A stretch of 64,000 nucleotides of DNA from Allium sativum (taxonomy: Eukaryota > Streptophyta > Magnoliopsida > Asparagales > Amaryllidaceae): contig CM060922.1 in NCBI GenBank assembly GCA_030737875.1, positions 304,039,456-304,103,455 on the forward strand. Reading direction: 5' to 3'. Positions 38,303-50,280 of the stretch are shown piece after piece. The stretch's first letter is position 1, and each line of letters begins with the position of its first letter. The notes beneath the pieces were generated by a model. The model was given only the letters and a program-made list of their open reading frames with translations. It searched no databases and had not been told where the DNA came from. The translations under genes and the position numbers were made by a program.

Positions 38303-38385
38303 CAGGTCGACTGGGGAGTCGACTGGGTAGTCGACCCCCCCTGACCAGGTCGACTGCCTAATCGACCTGGGTGTCGACCTGGGTA
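38303..38385. repeat. GTCGAC palindrome cluster in U3 (H)
   Basis: At least five GTCGAC or near-GTCGAC sites in 83 bp, at the same relative position as in the D0 5' LTR. Confidence 0.7.
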
Positions 38386-38461
38386 CAGAAACCCACTTTT
38401 GGGCCTAGGTGCATTCTGATGTACCTGGTCTCGTTTTCTGCCTAGGTTCATCCGCCGAATC

Positions 38462-38470
38462 CTATATAAA
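38462..38470 (+). promoter_or_regulatory. TATA box of LTR H
   Basis: CTATATAAA lies about 430 bp into the LTR in the same local context as in the D-family LTRs. Confidence 0.6.
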
Positions 38471-39974
38471 CAGCCCTAGTCTCCTTCACTATTCACAATT
38501 CTTTTCTATCCTTATGATGCCTCTGAGAAAATGTATAAATAAATAAAAATAAGAAAATAATACGAAAATCCAAGACAAGGTTATGCTGCTCAAGTTTGTC
38601 AAGAAGAGATTCGAATCAAGATTAAAGCTTCAAGATAAAAATCAAAGGCTAACTCCAACGGTTTCGAGCAACGTCGCACGAATCATAGCAACGCCATCTT
38701 TCTATTCAAAAACAACCGATCAATGTAAGTCGGTTACTTTTTAGATTTGAACGTTTTTCTCTGTTCGTGACATGAAATGAAAGGAATAAAAGAATATGCC
38801 AAATCTTTCTATCAGTGCTTATATCCTTGGACCTAATCAAGAACTGTTATGATTCGATGACCAAATAATCCTTGACTATGACTATGAACATTGCCTATGA
38901 CTATGAACATTGCTTATGACTGTGACTGTGACTATGAGAATTATTTCCTTGACTATGAACACAAGCCTATGCCTTTGATTAGGAAACATAAACTATTGCC
39001 TATGACATAACAAGGACAACTGTGATTAAACACCTATGATTCATGACTAGGAAAGTGTTTCTTAAGTTTTGTGACTGTGAAATTGGGTCTAAACCTGATT
39101 ATCTATTCTGTCTATTCTTGGTTTTCTTTGGTTTTAGATCTTGGGAATTTACCTATTAAGTTAGGTCTACCCATGTTCTTGAACCTACGTCGTTATTCAA
39201 CCCTTTTTATGTCATAAGATTTTCAGACCTATAGGCCTTCGATGTTTTAGATCAATTTCAGTGTAATTCGTTAGGTCTGTAATTAGTAAATTATCATTTT
39301 ATGCCAGTTATTATGTCTATCTTTTTCATAGCATCTTTGGTTCATTCCCTATTTTCTACGAATCTAGATTTATCTATAATCTAGATTGAATCACGATTAT
39401 ACGAACGATGGGAATACGGTTTGGGCAAAATATGAAATTTACTAAAAACGTAGTTATAAACTTGGAAATTGGCATAAATTGGGAACATGTATTATGGCAT
39501 GTTCATAAAAATGCAAATTGGATAAATTTGACATGAATTATAGGATGTGTAATTTGAATCTAGTATTGACTTGTAAATCTAGCATTTACATGAATTGTGA
39601 GCTAGAATAATAAGTCTAGTTTGACATGAACTGTAATTAGAATGTTAAACCAGAATTGGGTTAGCTAATTTGGCATAATAAGTATATTGGCATAAATTTG
39701 AAATTGGCCATAATTGGGAATAATTGTCATGTTTAGCAAAATCATGGTTAGTGACACTTAATTTGGTATAGTTTACATACCAAAAAGCATAAATATGATA
39801 TAGAGGGGAGAATGGGCCATAATAATAAATGTTGACAATTTACATTAAAAGAGTAATTATGAAATAAGTAAATTAGGAATAATTTACTTATAGAATTTGT
39901 CCTAAATGAAAAAATGTAAATTTAGACAAATTAAAGGTTTATTAACGACATCTCTTTTAACAACACACCGAAAA

Positions 39975-40078
39975 GTTCTAGGGTGACAGAGAGGATAGTG
40001 CCTAGGCCTGGGTTTGGAAAATACAAGTTTCCTGCTCTCCCTGGCTATCCCTAACTGATCCGACGGACGGGATGGTTA
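39975..40078 (+). other. 105-bp block shared by LTR H and LTR C (H copy)
   Basis: It shares GTGACAGAGAGGATAGTG, GTTTCCTGCTCTCCCTGG and CTATCCCTAACT with element C, in order and spacing, although surrounding sequence does not align. Confidence 0.7.
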
Positions 40079-40145
40079 CTTTCAAAACCTGATTTGAAAA
40101 TTAATCAAAACCCTTTTGAACTTAGAAAACACGAATATGCCTAAC

Positions 40146-40230
40146 CCGAGGTTAGACTGAGTTGCGATGTAAACCTGGCCGGAACCAACCTGCACATCCA
40201 GTAATCGCAACAACATCTGTCTAATGTGAG
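40146..40230 (+). other. Double stem-loop module, H copy
   Basis: CGAGG then outer stem TTAGAC / GTCTAA followed by TGTGAG. The inner stem is GTTGCGAT / ATCGCAAC, entirely different from the D-family inner stems, but the loop keeps GTAA...CTGGCCGGAACC and CATCCAG. Confidence 0.7.
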
Positions 40231-40259
40231 TGGTAGCGGCTTTAATTTATTTAGTTAAA

Positions 40260-41125
40260 TCTAGAACAAGAATGGTAGGGTTAAGTTAACTAAGACACTT
40301 AACCAATTCAACATAATAACCAGACCTGTGGGTGGGGTTAGGTTCATACAGACACTTAACACAGTTAAGCTAGAATGGGAGGGTTAAATCCATAGGAACA
40401 CTTAACCAACTTAACACAGTTAAGCTAGAATGGGAGGGCTAAGTCCATAGGGACACTTAACCAACTTAACATGGTAACAAGACAAGATTTGTAGGGGTTA
40501 AGTAACTAAGAAAACACTTAACCAAATTAACATGTTAACTAGACTAGAAGGTGGGGTTAAGTAAAGTTAATACACTTAGCCAAATTAACATGTTAACTAG
40601 ACTAGAGGTTGGGGTTAAGTAAAATTTAATACACTTAGCCAATTTGATATGTTAGCTGGACTAGACCGTAGGGTTAAGTAAACTTGAACACTTAACCATC
40701 AGATTGTGGTAAAGGAATAGGGTTAAGTCTAAAAAATGAAGGGATAATACTTAACCATTAGTAACATGTTAGTTAAAACAGACGAGCAAGGTTAAGTTAA
40801 AAAGGAACACTTAACCAATACAGGATGAATGGGTAGGGTTAAGTAATAAGAAATACTTAACCAATATAACTTGGTTTGTGGTAGGGTTAAATCAACATGA
40901 ATTACTGATAACACATAACCAGTTTGACAGGATAAATGAAGAGGGTTAAGTTAGCTTGAATTGACTAATGACACTTAACCAATACAAATTGACGGGAAGG
41001 AGAACTAAGTAGTAAACCTTAGTTAAAAGGAGCTAAGTAGTAAACCTTAGTTAAGAAAACAACGATTCTGGAAACTAAGTGGTAAACCTTAGTTAGTAAA
41101 ACTAAGTAGTAATTCTTAGTATAAC
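40260..41125. repeat. Array of short hairpins in LTR H
   Basis: About a dozen units of 50-65 bp each pair GGTTAAGT-type with ACTTAACC-type arms (40260-40990). They give way to AACTAAGT / CTTAGTT hairpins at 41003-41125. The spacer between arms varies freely. Confidence 0.75.
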
Positions 41126-42493
41126 ACGGGAAGGAGCGAATGTCCGTCTGAGTAAAAAGAAGGCTCCAACGAATTGGGTTATGAAGCCCGAGGCTTCCAG
41201 GGGACGTGAGGGTACTCTTGGTATCCCTCTGTGAGGCTGCATATGATCCTCCTGGGCTCACAGAGGTTAAGGTCTGCGTTAGAAGAACCAGGGGTATGCC
41301 TTGGTTGCAATATATGGCAACCTAAAGACTAGGATGGACCAGCGTGATTCGACGAGAAAACGGTAGCCCTATGATAGCAACTCGTCGTCTACCATCCATC
41401 TTGAGTCAATCGAGATACGTGAAGCGGAAAGGCGGAGAACTCCAAAAGACCATATACTTGCTATCTAGTTATGGGTGAGGATGGCCATAGGTTAGTGGGG
41501 GCATAGGGGGCCTGCGTATAGTTCTCATTTTTCAAGGGTGGCCTTTCATTAGTTGAGGGAGGGGTCAAGTGGGACCGTAGCCACTGGAATAAAAACAGAC
41601 CTTAGCATCTGCGTCAGCAGATATTTGAAAGCTCCCGACCGAGTTCTGTGTTTCTTGATTTGCCCTGCCACAGGACTCGGGCCGCACATTACAGGACATG
41701 TGCATCTAGACAAGCGATAACGATTCGCGATACATGCGTGGGGAAGTCTAGGAACATATACCACTCTAGGTAGTGTGTCCTAGACTAGGGGGCATCGTTC
41801 GACAGGTAGAATAATCCCTAGTTGGACTAGGTGGCATAAACCCTGAATCCGAGAAGCGTTCAGCAGATAGCGTAAACTCTAGTTGAATCTAGAAAGCACT
41901 TGATAGAAAACCCTAGATTAGATCTAGGTAACAAATAATAAATATATGCCTGAAGGCAATGGAAACTACTGGGATTGGGATCACGTTATCGTTACTAGTT
42001 GGGACACTAGTTAGGTGGTGCAGAGATATAGAAATCAGTATAACAAGGAAATAGCAAAGCGGCGAAAGTATTAGAACATATCCATTTAATCTTATCTTAG
42101 CATACCTTGTGTTAATCTTGCTGATCATATCATCATGGTGTTATCTTGTATTCAATTAATTCATGTCGTTTTGTTTTTCCATGTTCAGATGCTAGAAGTT
42201 ACTGAACTTACTCAGGCTTTATGTCTGACTCTGTTTTTCTTTCGTCTTCTTTCTTCCGTTCCCCCCCCCCCCAAGGTAGTAAGGGAGGGAATAGTATAGC
42301 TCAGATTAAGTTGGAATGTCACTCTTTCCCAAGCTTGAAGATTCTTGGACAAAGTGCTTTGGACTCTCCTTTTCGCTGCTATGGCTGGCTTATGCTACAT
42401 TGGGGAATATAAATGTATTTTTATGCTTCTTTGTTTTGTAAGACAGATGATACTCTGGTATTGGAAAACAATTGTTGTACAAACTTTCTTATC

Positions 42494-42499
42494 AATAAA
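42494..42499 (+). promoter_or_regulatory. Poly(A) signal of LTR H
   Basis: AATAAA is followed by a TTCCGCTG word conserved at the equivalent place in D, A and C LTRs. It lies about 130 bp from the LTR end. Confidence 0.55.
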
Positions 42500-42628
42500 G
42501 TAAAGTTTTAATTTCCGCTGTTTAATTTCTGACTGTCTTGTAATTTATCTGCATCTTTTACCCTAAATGCTCCACGGAACTTAGTGCATTCCCTTTACGA
42601 GTGACACTAACGGATGTGGGGTGTTACA

Positions 42629-43531
42629 TTATAACTAGCAACAAAAGGCATGAGTTGTGACCAAATGTTTATGAGGCAACAATTACAGATTGTGTAAATG
42701 GTATGTATTTATTTTTGAAACATTGTTACCGTTTCAGATAAAAGAAAATGATCTTTATGTCATTGAATTTAATTTTGATGTTAATAGCAATTGAGAAGTA
42801 AGTAGCCAAACTATAGCATTTATATTACATATCAAGAAATTAAACATAAGCTACAGATTAATTTATATCACATATCAAGAAAGTGAACATATGGACTGGA
42901 TACCGGGCAACCAAGACAACAATGCAAAGAGGAACTAGGGGTTTGTTTTGTGTTTGTGTGGGGGGGGGGGGGGGGGGGTTGGATTCACATTTCATTACAA
43001 AACCTTATGCGAAGAGGAACTACCTTGGTAAAATCTGAAATCAACCTCTCCGCCTTCATTTCATATATTCTACGCCTATCTTAGTCATTCATTTTCATAT
43101 TCATTCATTACTTGGTATCATCGTGCGATCAAATTAACAATTCGATCATCTGATATGAGGCTGACATTGAATTGGCCACATAGGGACATTGGATATGAGT
43201 ACGTATGAATTGAGCTGTTGAATTTTTTTTCAATTTCATCTTAATTAGCCTTCGTTTTTATGGCATTTCTCCCTACCCTTGCACCTCATTTTATCCTTTT
43301 TCCCATAGGCTGAGAAATAGGGGCGTAATGTCTTGTTTTCCTAAAAAGAAAAGGAAAAGATGATTATATGCCTTCAAAAAAAATAAAAATAAATAAATAA
43401 AAATCATGCAACTAAATGAATTATGCATATTATATATGCATTTTTGATGAGAAACTCTATTTAGACACAAAATGAAAACACAAAATTGCACACAATAAAT
43501 ATCTCAACAATTTTTGGTTGTTGCTTTGTGT
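42629..43531. other. Unclassified DNA between LTR H and the CACTA end
   Basis: It begins with the right duplication ttata of H (42629-42633). It contains the inverted partner of 37941-37975 (42891-42925) and a run of 19 G at 42960-42978. No gene is recognised. Confidence 0.5.
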
Positions 43532-44141
43532 CACTACAAGGAGCGCTTCATTTAGCAACAGCATATAGCCGTCGGCAGCCGACGCTAGCCGTCGCTTTTA
43601 CTGTCGTCACCAACAGGAATAGCAACGGAAATAACGACGGCTCCGTCGCTGATTTAGCAATGGTTAGCGACGGCCTATAGCCACATGTCATCTTACGTGG
43701 CAGGTAGTTGGTTTGACCGGTTAGCCTTTGCTAGCCATCGCTATTCGTTGCTAAAATTCCGTCACTATTCGTTGCTAGTCGTCGCTATATGTTGACCATA
43801 AGGCCATCGCTAGCCGTTGCTAAACCTGAAACCAAAAACTACAGCACACAACAATTCCTTTCCATCAAGATGATCAAAAACCATTCAATCCAAAAACCAA
43901 TACCACACCACTATTACCCCATTAATTCACCAATACTCATCAACAATCAATATATCATACCATCATCAATTACGTAAAAAAAAAAAATTTAAAACCCAAT
44001 CATAACATACCATCATTCAAATAACGTCATACATATCAAAACCCATCATACCACCGTCCACAAACAGTCATACATGTCCAAAAACATCATATAACATCGT
44101 ACACACATTTAACATATAAAAAACCAAGTATGTGTACATAC
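43532..44141. mobile_element. CACTA (En/Spm) transposon terminus and subterminal region
   Basis: It starts with CACTACAAGGAGCGCT, the typical CACTA end. Up to about 43830 the motif TAGCGACGGC / GCCGTCGCTA and decayed forms recur in both orientations, as expected for transposase-binding subterminal repeats. From 43831 the sequence is non-coding until D-II enters at 44142. The opposite end is not in the window. Given the minus-strand transposase at 59728-61044, this is the 3' end of the transposon. Confidence 0.82.
44137..44141. repeat. Target-site duplication of D-II, left copy
   Basis: The pentamer catac precedes the LTR; the right copy at 59604-59608 is tatac, one transition apart. Confidence 0.75.
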
Positions 44142-45269
44142 TGTAACACCCAACCTCCATTAAGGTCACTCATAAAGGGAATGCCTTAACTTAAGTGGAG
44201 CGTTTTTGGTAAACAGACACATAATATCACAAGATAGATATAAAAATTTTGCAGCGGAAAATAAACAACTTTATTAAATCACCAAAATACTTTGTTACAT
44301 AATACCATGAGTCATAAAACACTTCTATCTTACATTATCAAAGTACATAGGTATTTAAAAGAAAAACGTCATTCCGCAGATTAAAGAGCAAGCCATATAA
44401 GAGACAGAGACTCGAGCCATACTTCAGAAGTAGCTCTTAGAAGATGATATCCAAATCCTGACGAAACCTGGGTGTTTCCTCCCTGAGAACCTGGGGGGAA
44501 ACGGAAGAAAAGAGGCGAAACAAACTAGGTCAGACATACGTCTAATGAGTCCAGTAACTTTTAGCCAGTAAATAAATAAAGGTAAACATGACAGGCATAC
44601 AAAGTGGATAAGAGGATTCACGGTACAGATGATAGGTATGACAAGACAAATAAGGTAAGGTGTATGCATGCTTCACTACAAACTACTCTGCACTATTACT
44701 AGTAAAATCAAGATGGGGTGATCCCTTCCGCTAATCATAATAACGATAACGATGGTGGTGGTTTCGTGTATTCCTAGCCGCTGCCATAGGTGCCGCCTTC
44801 TCCTATCTCAACTAGTCGTACTCACTACCCTCCTGTTATAAATCGGTAAACTTAGGGCATACGTCCGGATATACCCTAACTACTACCCTAATCGATCGGC
44901 TCCCTAATCTGTAGATACCCTGTGCTGGTTCCACAACCAGGGGGTATCACTTCCCTAAGTGGCAACCCAAGGTGTGCACAGTTATACCTACTGGTGTCAC
45001 GGTCGTCTTGTCTCCCTCAACCCGTCCCATGCACGCACATGTCCCCGGTCGGTTTGCGCCGCCCACACCATCCGTCTCGTTTTGGATCACTTACAATCAA
45101 CCAGTAAGCATGCCCCTTCCCCGCCTAGTACGGAGTTATTTACTTTGATACCCCTCCGGGTTACTAACTGAAATGGGTCCCACACAACATGATACAAGCT
45201 CTCCCCTATGTCTTGTATCCCCACTAGGTTTTCTACTGACCATGTGTACCCTAAGTTGTCTTTAATTAC

Positions 45270-45760
45270 ATAGCCCTCAATCAGTTATGCATACCTATAG
45301 GTGTCTTTAATACATAACCCTTAATCTACCTATCGGTTATGCTTACCTATATGTGTCTTTAATACATAACTCTATCTATTCCCGTTAGTTATGCATATCC
45401 CTAAGGGTGTCTTTAATACATAACTTTACTATTTTGTCCCGGTTATGTATACCATTAGGTGTCTTTAATTACATAACCCTTTTTACCTGGTTAAGTTTGT
45501 GGGCCTATATATATTAATATTACCCACCTACCCTTCAGTTGTACTTAACCCTCCCACTGATTTAATCCTATTTATTTAATGGTTAAGTTTGTGGGCCTAT
45601 ATATTTTAATATTACCCACCTACCCATCAGTTGTACTTAACCCTCCCACAGATTTAATCCTATGTATTTAATGGTTAAGTTTGTGAGCCTATATATATAT
45701 ATTAATATTACCCACCTACCCATCAGTTGTACTTAACCCACTCACTATCCAACTCATTTT
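45270..45760. repeat. Arrays of short hairpins in D-II 3' LTR
   Basis: At 45270-45480 units pair GTTATG with CATAAC and hold ACACCTA-TAGGTGT inside. At 45480-45760 three units of about 120 bp pair GGTTAAGT with ACTTAACC and hold a GTGGG / CCCAC inner stem. The counterpart in the 5' LTR is at 57080-57545. Confidence 0.75.
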
Positions 45761-45861
45761 ACTTAACCATAACTTATGTCTATCATCATACAGTCACATG
45801 TATTAAGTTAGGTTAAGTAGTCTTTTCTTATTACCATGTCCAATTATGGTTATATTGGGCT

Positions 45862-45955
45862 AGACCTCCCCCGTTAGGCCTATAACATGTGGATGTTGGA
45901 TATGTCGGTCGGGTCCGGGCAGTCTTATTCCACAGTTGGGTCTAACCTCGTGTCT
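45862..45955 (-). other. Double stem-loop module, D-II 3' LTR copy 1
   Basis: The inner stem is TGTGGA / TCCACA with the conserved GACTGCCCGGACC loop. The outer stem TTAGACC / GGCCTAA has one mismatch. The 5' LTR equivalent is 57667-57760, where the outer stem is weaker. Confidence 0.65.
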
Positions 45956-45980
45956 TAGCCCGAGTCATATTCACATACTT

Positions 45981-46075
45981 GGACCTCTCACATTAGGTTC
46001 AATATTAGTGGTTGCTGGATATGTCGGTTGGGTCCGGGCAGACTTCCACCACTAATGTAACCTAACCTCGTGTCA
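45981..46075 (-). other. Double stem-loop module, D-II 3' LTR copy 2
   Basis: The outer stem is TTAGGTT / AACCTAA and the inner stem CATTAGTGGT / ACCACTAATA. The 5' LTR equivalent is 57786-57880. Confidence 0.7.
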
Positions 46076-46544
46076 CATGTGTTAATTAAATTTTCAGACT
46101 TTAATTGCTTAAACATTCCTCTTTTGATTAATTAATTTAATTAATTAATCCTTTCCTTTTTATAGGTGTCAATACCTATCTTATTAACAGTTTGAATTTC
46201 CTATCCATAAATGGTCATATTCAAATTATACCATTTTTACTCAACTTTACCAATGTCATAATAGGTAATTATTTATATGTTTCCCTACTAGAATCATGTG
46301 TCCAATTTACATAAACAGTATGCAAATTATGCCTATTACAAATTCCCTTTATCCCCGTTTCTTAACTAGCGTAACCGTTCGCGTTTTTGTCGTCATCGAG
46401 GCTACAAGGTAGCCTCGCCATAACAATAAAATAAAGGGAATGACAAGGCGGTCGTTTTCAGTACAATTTTTGGCATAAGCATGACAACTAGGGAAAATGA
46501 CATTATAACTTCGCATATAATTATGATTCACCACATAATTAACA

Positions 46545-46731
46545 ACTTGCATAGATTCATGATTTTGCAACATAACAACTTGCATAGGTTCATGATTCAC
46601 AACATAACAACTTGCATAGATTCATGATTCACAACATAACAACTTGCATAGGTGACTTGCATAGGTTCATGATTCACAACATAACAACTTGCATAGGTGA
46701 CTTGCATAGATTCATGATTCATAACATAACA
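46545..46731. repeat. CTTGCATAG tandem repeat (D-II 3' LTR)
   Basis: Units of 36-55 bp repeat AACAACTTGCATAGGTTCAT and GATTCACAACATAA. The block is split by LTR F and continues at 53198-53460. The 5' LTR counterpart is 58345-58815. Confidence 0.85.
46727..46731. repeat. Target-site duplication of LTR F, left copy
   Basis: The pentamer taaca precedes TGTGACGGCC and recurs at 53193-53197. Confidence 0.9.
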
Positions 46732-49589
46732 TGTGACGGCCGGGAATTTCGCTCGATCCGAATCAGTCGTTAAACCGATCTAGACCGTTCGAAATCCCTG
46801 ATCGTTTGAGAACAGGACAAATCAAAACGCAAACGGAAGAACATTTCATTGTTATTACAACAATTCCATCAGATACAAGAATATACAGAGTATAAATGAA
46901 TACTATACATTCGATAAATATCAGAGATTACAATAAATTACATAGCAACGGAAAATAATGCAAAGCACAACTGAAGGTGATATACGGATACAGAGCTTTC
47001 CGGATATCATTCCAGCTGTAAACCAGGATCCTGCGAATATAAATCTGCAAAAGCAAAACTACTAGCTGCCTGTGTCGAAAATAGGGGCACCCAGAGTTTA
47101 GGTTAAAACAATAAACTCCAGGTCAGTCATGTGACTGGTGTGGGAACTAAAACAGTTATTAATTCAATTTTAAAAGAGAGTAATTCAAGGGACCACGCCG
47201 TATAATACGGAACGGTTTTCTCCCAAGAATACCAGTGCATATAAATAAACAGCGCAATGCTTTTTCGAAAAATGAAGCCATTATAAGACCCAGGTCCCAT
47301 CACACAATGCAACGCAAGCCGGAGGATAGGGTTTTACCTTATAACAACCAAACATGCTTGGTACGTTTAAAACAAATCATTTGATACTATAATAAGTGTA
47401 TAGTGTCAAAACAATTTCAATCATAAATATAAATCATAGACGGCATAAGTGCCCCATACCACTATGTCGCCATACTAGGCTCTACAAATAAAGCCGAAAT
47501 ACACGTATTGGAAATTGGATTTCCGTCATGAGTCGAGGCAAGGGGCAAGCTCCTCTCCGCTTCGAGACACTCTAGCAAATGCCTTGGGACTACACACTCT
47601 GGGCAACCCCGAATTCGGCTGGGCCGGTCCTCCCTTACGTTAGAGGATTAGTTATGCCTGAACACACGTTTCCTGGTCCTTACAGACCTATAATCGAGGC
47701 GCCTCGTATCCAACAACCACATAGGTGAAAAGTATATAAATGTCAGGGCTGGCAAGTCACTGACACCACCAAAGCTAGAAAGAAACGTCGTGCTCTCCCA
47801 GCGGTCCGTATCCCGTTTTTAACTCATACCGAGATGTGAGGCTCACGAATTCACGCTATATACAAAGCTGCCACATAGGCCGTGCTTTGATCATCAACCA
47901 CAAGACTTTGCTTTTCAACAGAAGCCTTGATCCATGCAACTCAGCGTGTCATACAGGCAATTCATGCCATGCGATTGATATCTATCGATATATAACCTCT
48001 AAGCTCATACGTCTCAGAGAAGGGCGTTAAGCAAGAGAATAAATTCTCCGCCGCCAAACAGATATATATTTAACAGAAATCAATCAACACAGAATAAAAT
48101 CCAATGTCAGACACACAATCCATTTACAAGTTCGTTCTGGGTCTGAACGAAACCGGAGGCACTTTCCTCGCATATCCATCCATCTCCAAGTACGTCTGGA
48201 CGACAACCAACTGATTCCCTCATCTTGGGTGTACAGCCCAATCAAGATCATCAGTAATCACCCAAACGATGTGAAGACTTCCGGTCTTCGACCACCGTCT
48301 TCACCTTCGACATATCGTCGAATCGGTTATTCAGAATGGGTATAAACCCGGACTTTCCGAACAACCCGCGTATATTAAACACAACATACGCCTCATTCCA
48401 ATTCATTAGTCACTAACCGTAAATCAGTAAGAGAGCAATTTCCCAAATATTAACCCCGAAGGCCGAAATCAACATCAAATCAATATCCAGGAAACCATTC
48501 TTCTTAACTAACCTACAGCTAGTTTCTAAATCCCAATTCTTAAGGAAAGGTTCCCATTAATTTTATCCAAGATAAATTCTTTAAAATTTATCCTTTTATC
48601 TTCCTTTGGATGTCATTTCAAACCCAATTATGGATTTCCGAACTAGTCAAGATTAGCGAACCACACCGAAGTAATTATTTATTTTATTTCCCAATCCCAA
48701 CCTATTCATCCCATGAAGCAAAACTGGTAATACTCCGTATCTAATACCACGGTGTTATCGGTAAAATTAATTACCATTTCACGTTCAAATCTAATTAAAT
48801 ATTTAACTATCGCTTGGAGCAAAACTGGTAATACTCCATTCTCGCTCACTTTCTATATTTGATAATCTAAATTATCAATTCACATTTTAATCTAATTGCA
48901 GATTCGTTAAAACTCCTTTTACTGGGTTAAAGAACCAAGGTCTTTTAAAACACAGTTCACGACAAACCCAAATCACATTCTATTTATTATCGGGTTAAAG
49001 AACAAGTGTTATTTAAAACACTGTTAATGATAAACCCACCAATCACTTCTAATTTAATTTCAATCAAATATATTAGAAATTCCATTATTCAAAACCCCTT
49101 TTTAAATTCAATTTATTTATTTTAAAAATAGTTGGGTTTTAATTTTAGTTCAAAACTAGTTCATTTCGATAAAAATCTATTTTTACCCTTTTAAATATGG
49201 AGTTTTTCATCCCAAATTTTCCCAAATCATTTCTTATGATTTTACTCAAATTATTGATATTTTTAATAATTTTATCAAGGCCCGTACAGTCGATTTCCAT
49301 CAACGGCCATCGAACTGCACTTACAGCGACCTTTTCTAAATTTGATTTGGACGTATCTCCAAATCCAACCATTAGATTTTGAATTTCTAATATTCGTTAG
49401 AAAGCTCTTTTCGATACGAACCCAACGGTTCTGGTTTTAGGAGAATCCGACGGTCGGATCTCCCGTAATGTCTGTTCGAAGTTAATGGTCGAAATTCACG
49501 AACTGCCGCGGCGCGGTGCATTCTATTCAGGCCATTATATTATATATATAATATATATAATAGATATTTTGTCGATTACTATTTAAAAC

Positions 49590-50280
49590 GAATTTTATAA
49601 ATAGTTTTGAATTCGTTTCAAAAACAATTTCAACCTTTGTTTCAAATTCAAATCAAAAATGAATTTTCTATTATAAATCCTTTTTACTTTCATTTCTATT
49701 TGATTTCAATTCAAATCGATTTTAATTCGATTCGAATTCATTTTCTTTTCAATTCAATTCGATTCGAATTCGTTTTCCATTCCATTTGAATTCAATTCGT
49801 TTTCTATTCAATTCGAGTTCAATTCATTTCCTATTCAATTTAAATTCATTTCGTTTTCTATTCAATTTAAATTCAATTCGAATTCGTTTTCTTTTCAATT
49901 CACTTCAAATTCGTTTTCTTTTCAATTCAAATCAAATTCGTTATATATTCAATTCAAATCAAATTCGTTATATATTCAATTCAAATCAAATTCGTTATAT
50001 ATTCAATTCAAATTGGTTTTCTATTCGATTCAATTCAAATTCGTTTTCTATTCAAATCAAATTCGTTGTCTATTCGATTCAATTCAAATTCGTTTTCTAT
50101 TCAAATCAAATTCGTTTTATATCCAATTCAATTTGAATTTACCTTCTATTTACTTCGATTCGAATTCATTTCAAATTGATTTCAATTCAATTCGAATTCG
50201 TTTTCAATTCAATTCGAATTCATTTCAAATTGATTCAATAAAATTTGAATTTTAATCTAATTAAATTTGAATTTCATTTC
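49590..50280. repeat. AATTCGAATT-type simple repeat (in LTR F)
   Basis: Irregular repeats of ATTCAATTCAAATCAAATTCG and related words, many self-complementary (GAATTC, TTCGAA). ORFs here, with runs of NSIRF-like residues, come from the repeat. Confidence 0.8.

Larger units (their letters stand above)
38036..42628 (+). mobile_element. Solo LTR H (4.59 kb)
   Basis: It starts TGTAACTCCCCGTAATTC, ends GGATGTGGGGTGTTACA, and is flanked by the duplication ttata. No PBS, PPT or interior is present, so it is a solo LTR, normally produced by recombination between two LTRs. It resembles family D at both ends but differs in the middle. Features in order: E2F-like palindrome (38275-38298), GTCGAC cluster (38303-38385), TATA box (38462-38470), block shared with C (39975-40078), double stem-loop (40146-40230), GGTTAAGT hairpin array (40260-40990), CTAAG hairpins (41003-41125), AGAC-like hairpin near 42215, and poly(A) signal (42494-42499). 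Confidence 0.92.
44142..46731 (-). mobile_element. D-II 3' LTR, distal part
   Basis: It begins TGTAACACCCAACC on the plus strand and is collinear with 55953-58560. It contains the poly(A) signal (plus-strand TTTATT, 44270-44275), an AGACGTATGTCT hairpin at 44532-44543, GTTATG hairpins (45270-45480), GGTTAAGT hairpins (45480-45760), two double stem-loop modules (45862-45955, 45981-46075) and a CTTGCATAG repeat (46545-46731). Confidence 0.88.

Noticed and set aside
40260..40990. GGGTTAAG-type repeats resembling degenerate telomere repeats
   Set aside because: Units are 50-65 bp with inverted arms, not a short 7-bp tandem, and lie within a solo LTR with target duplication.
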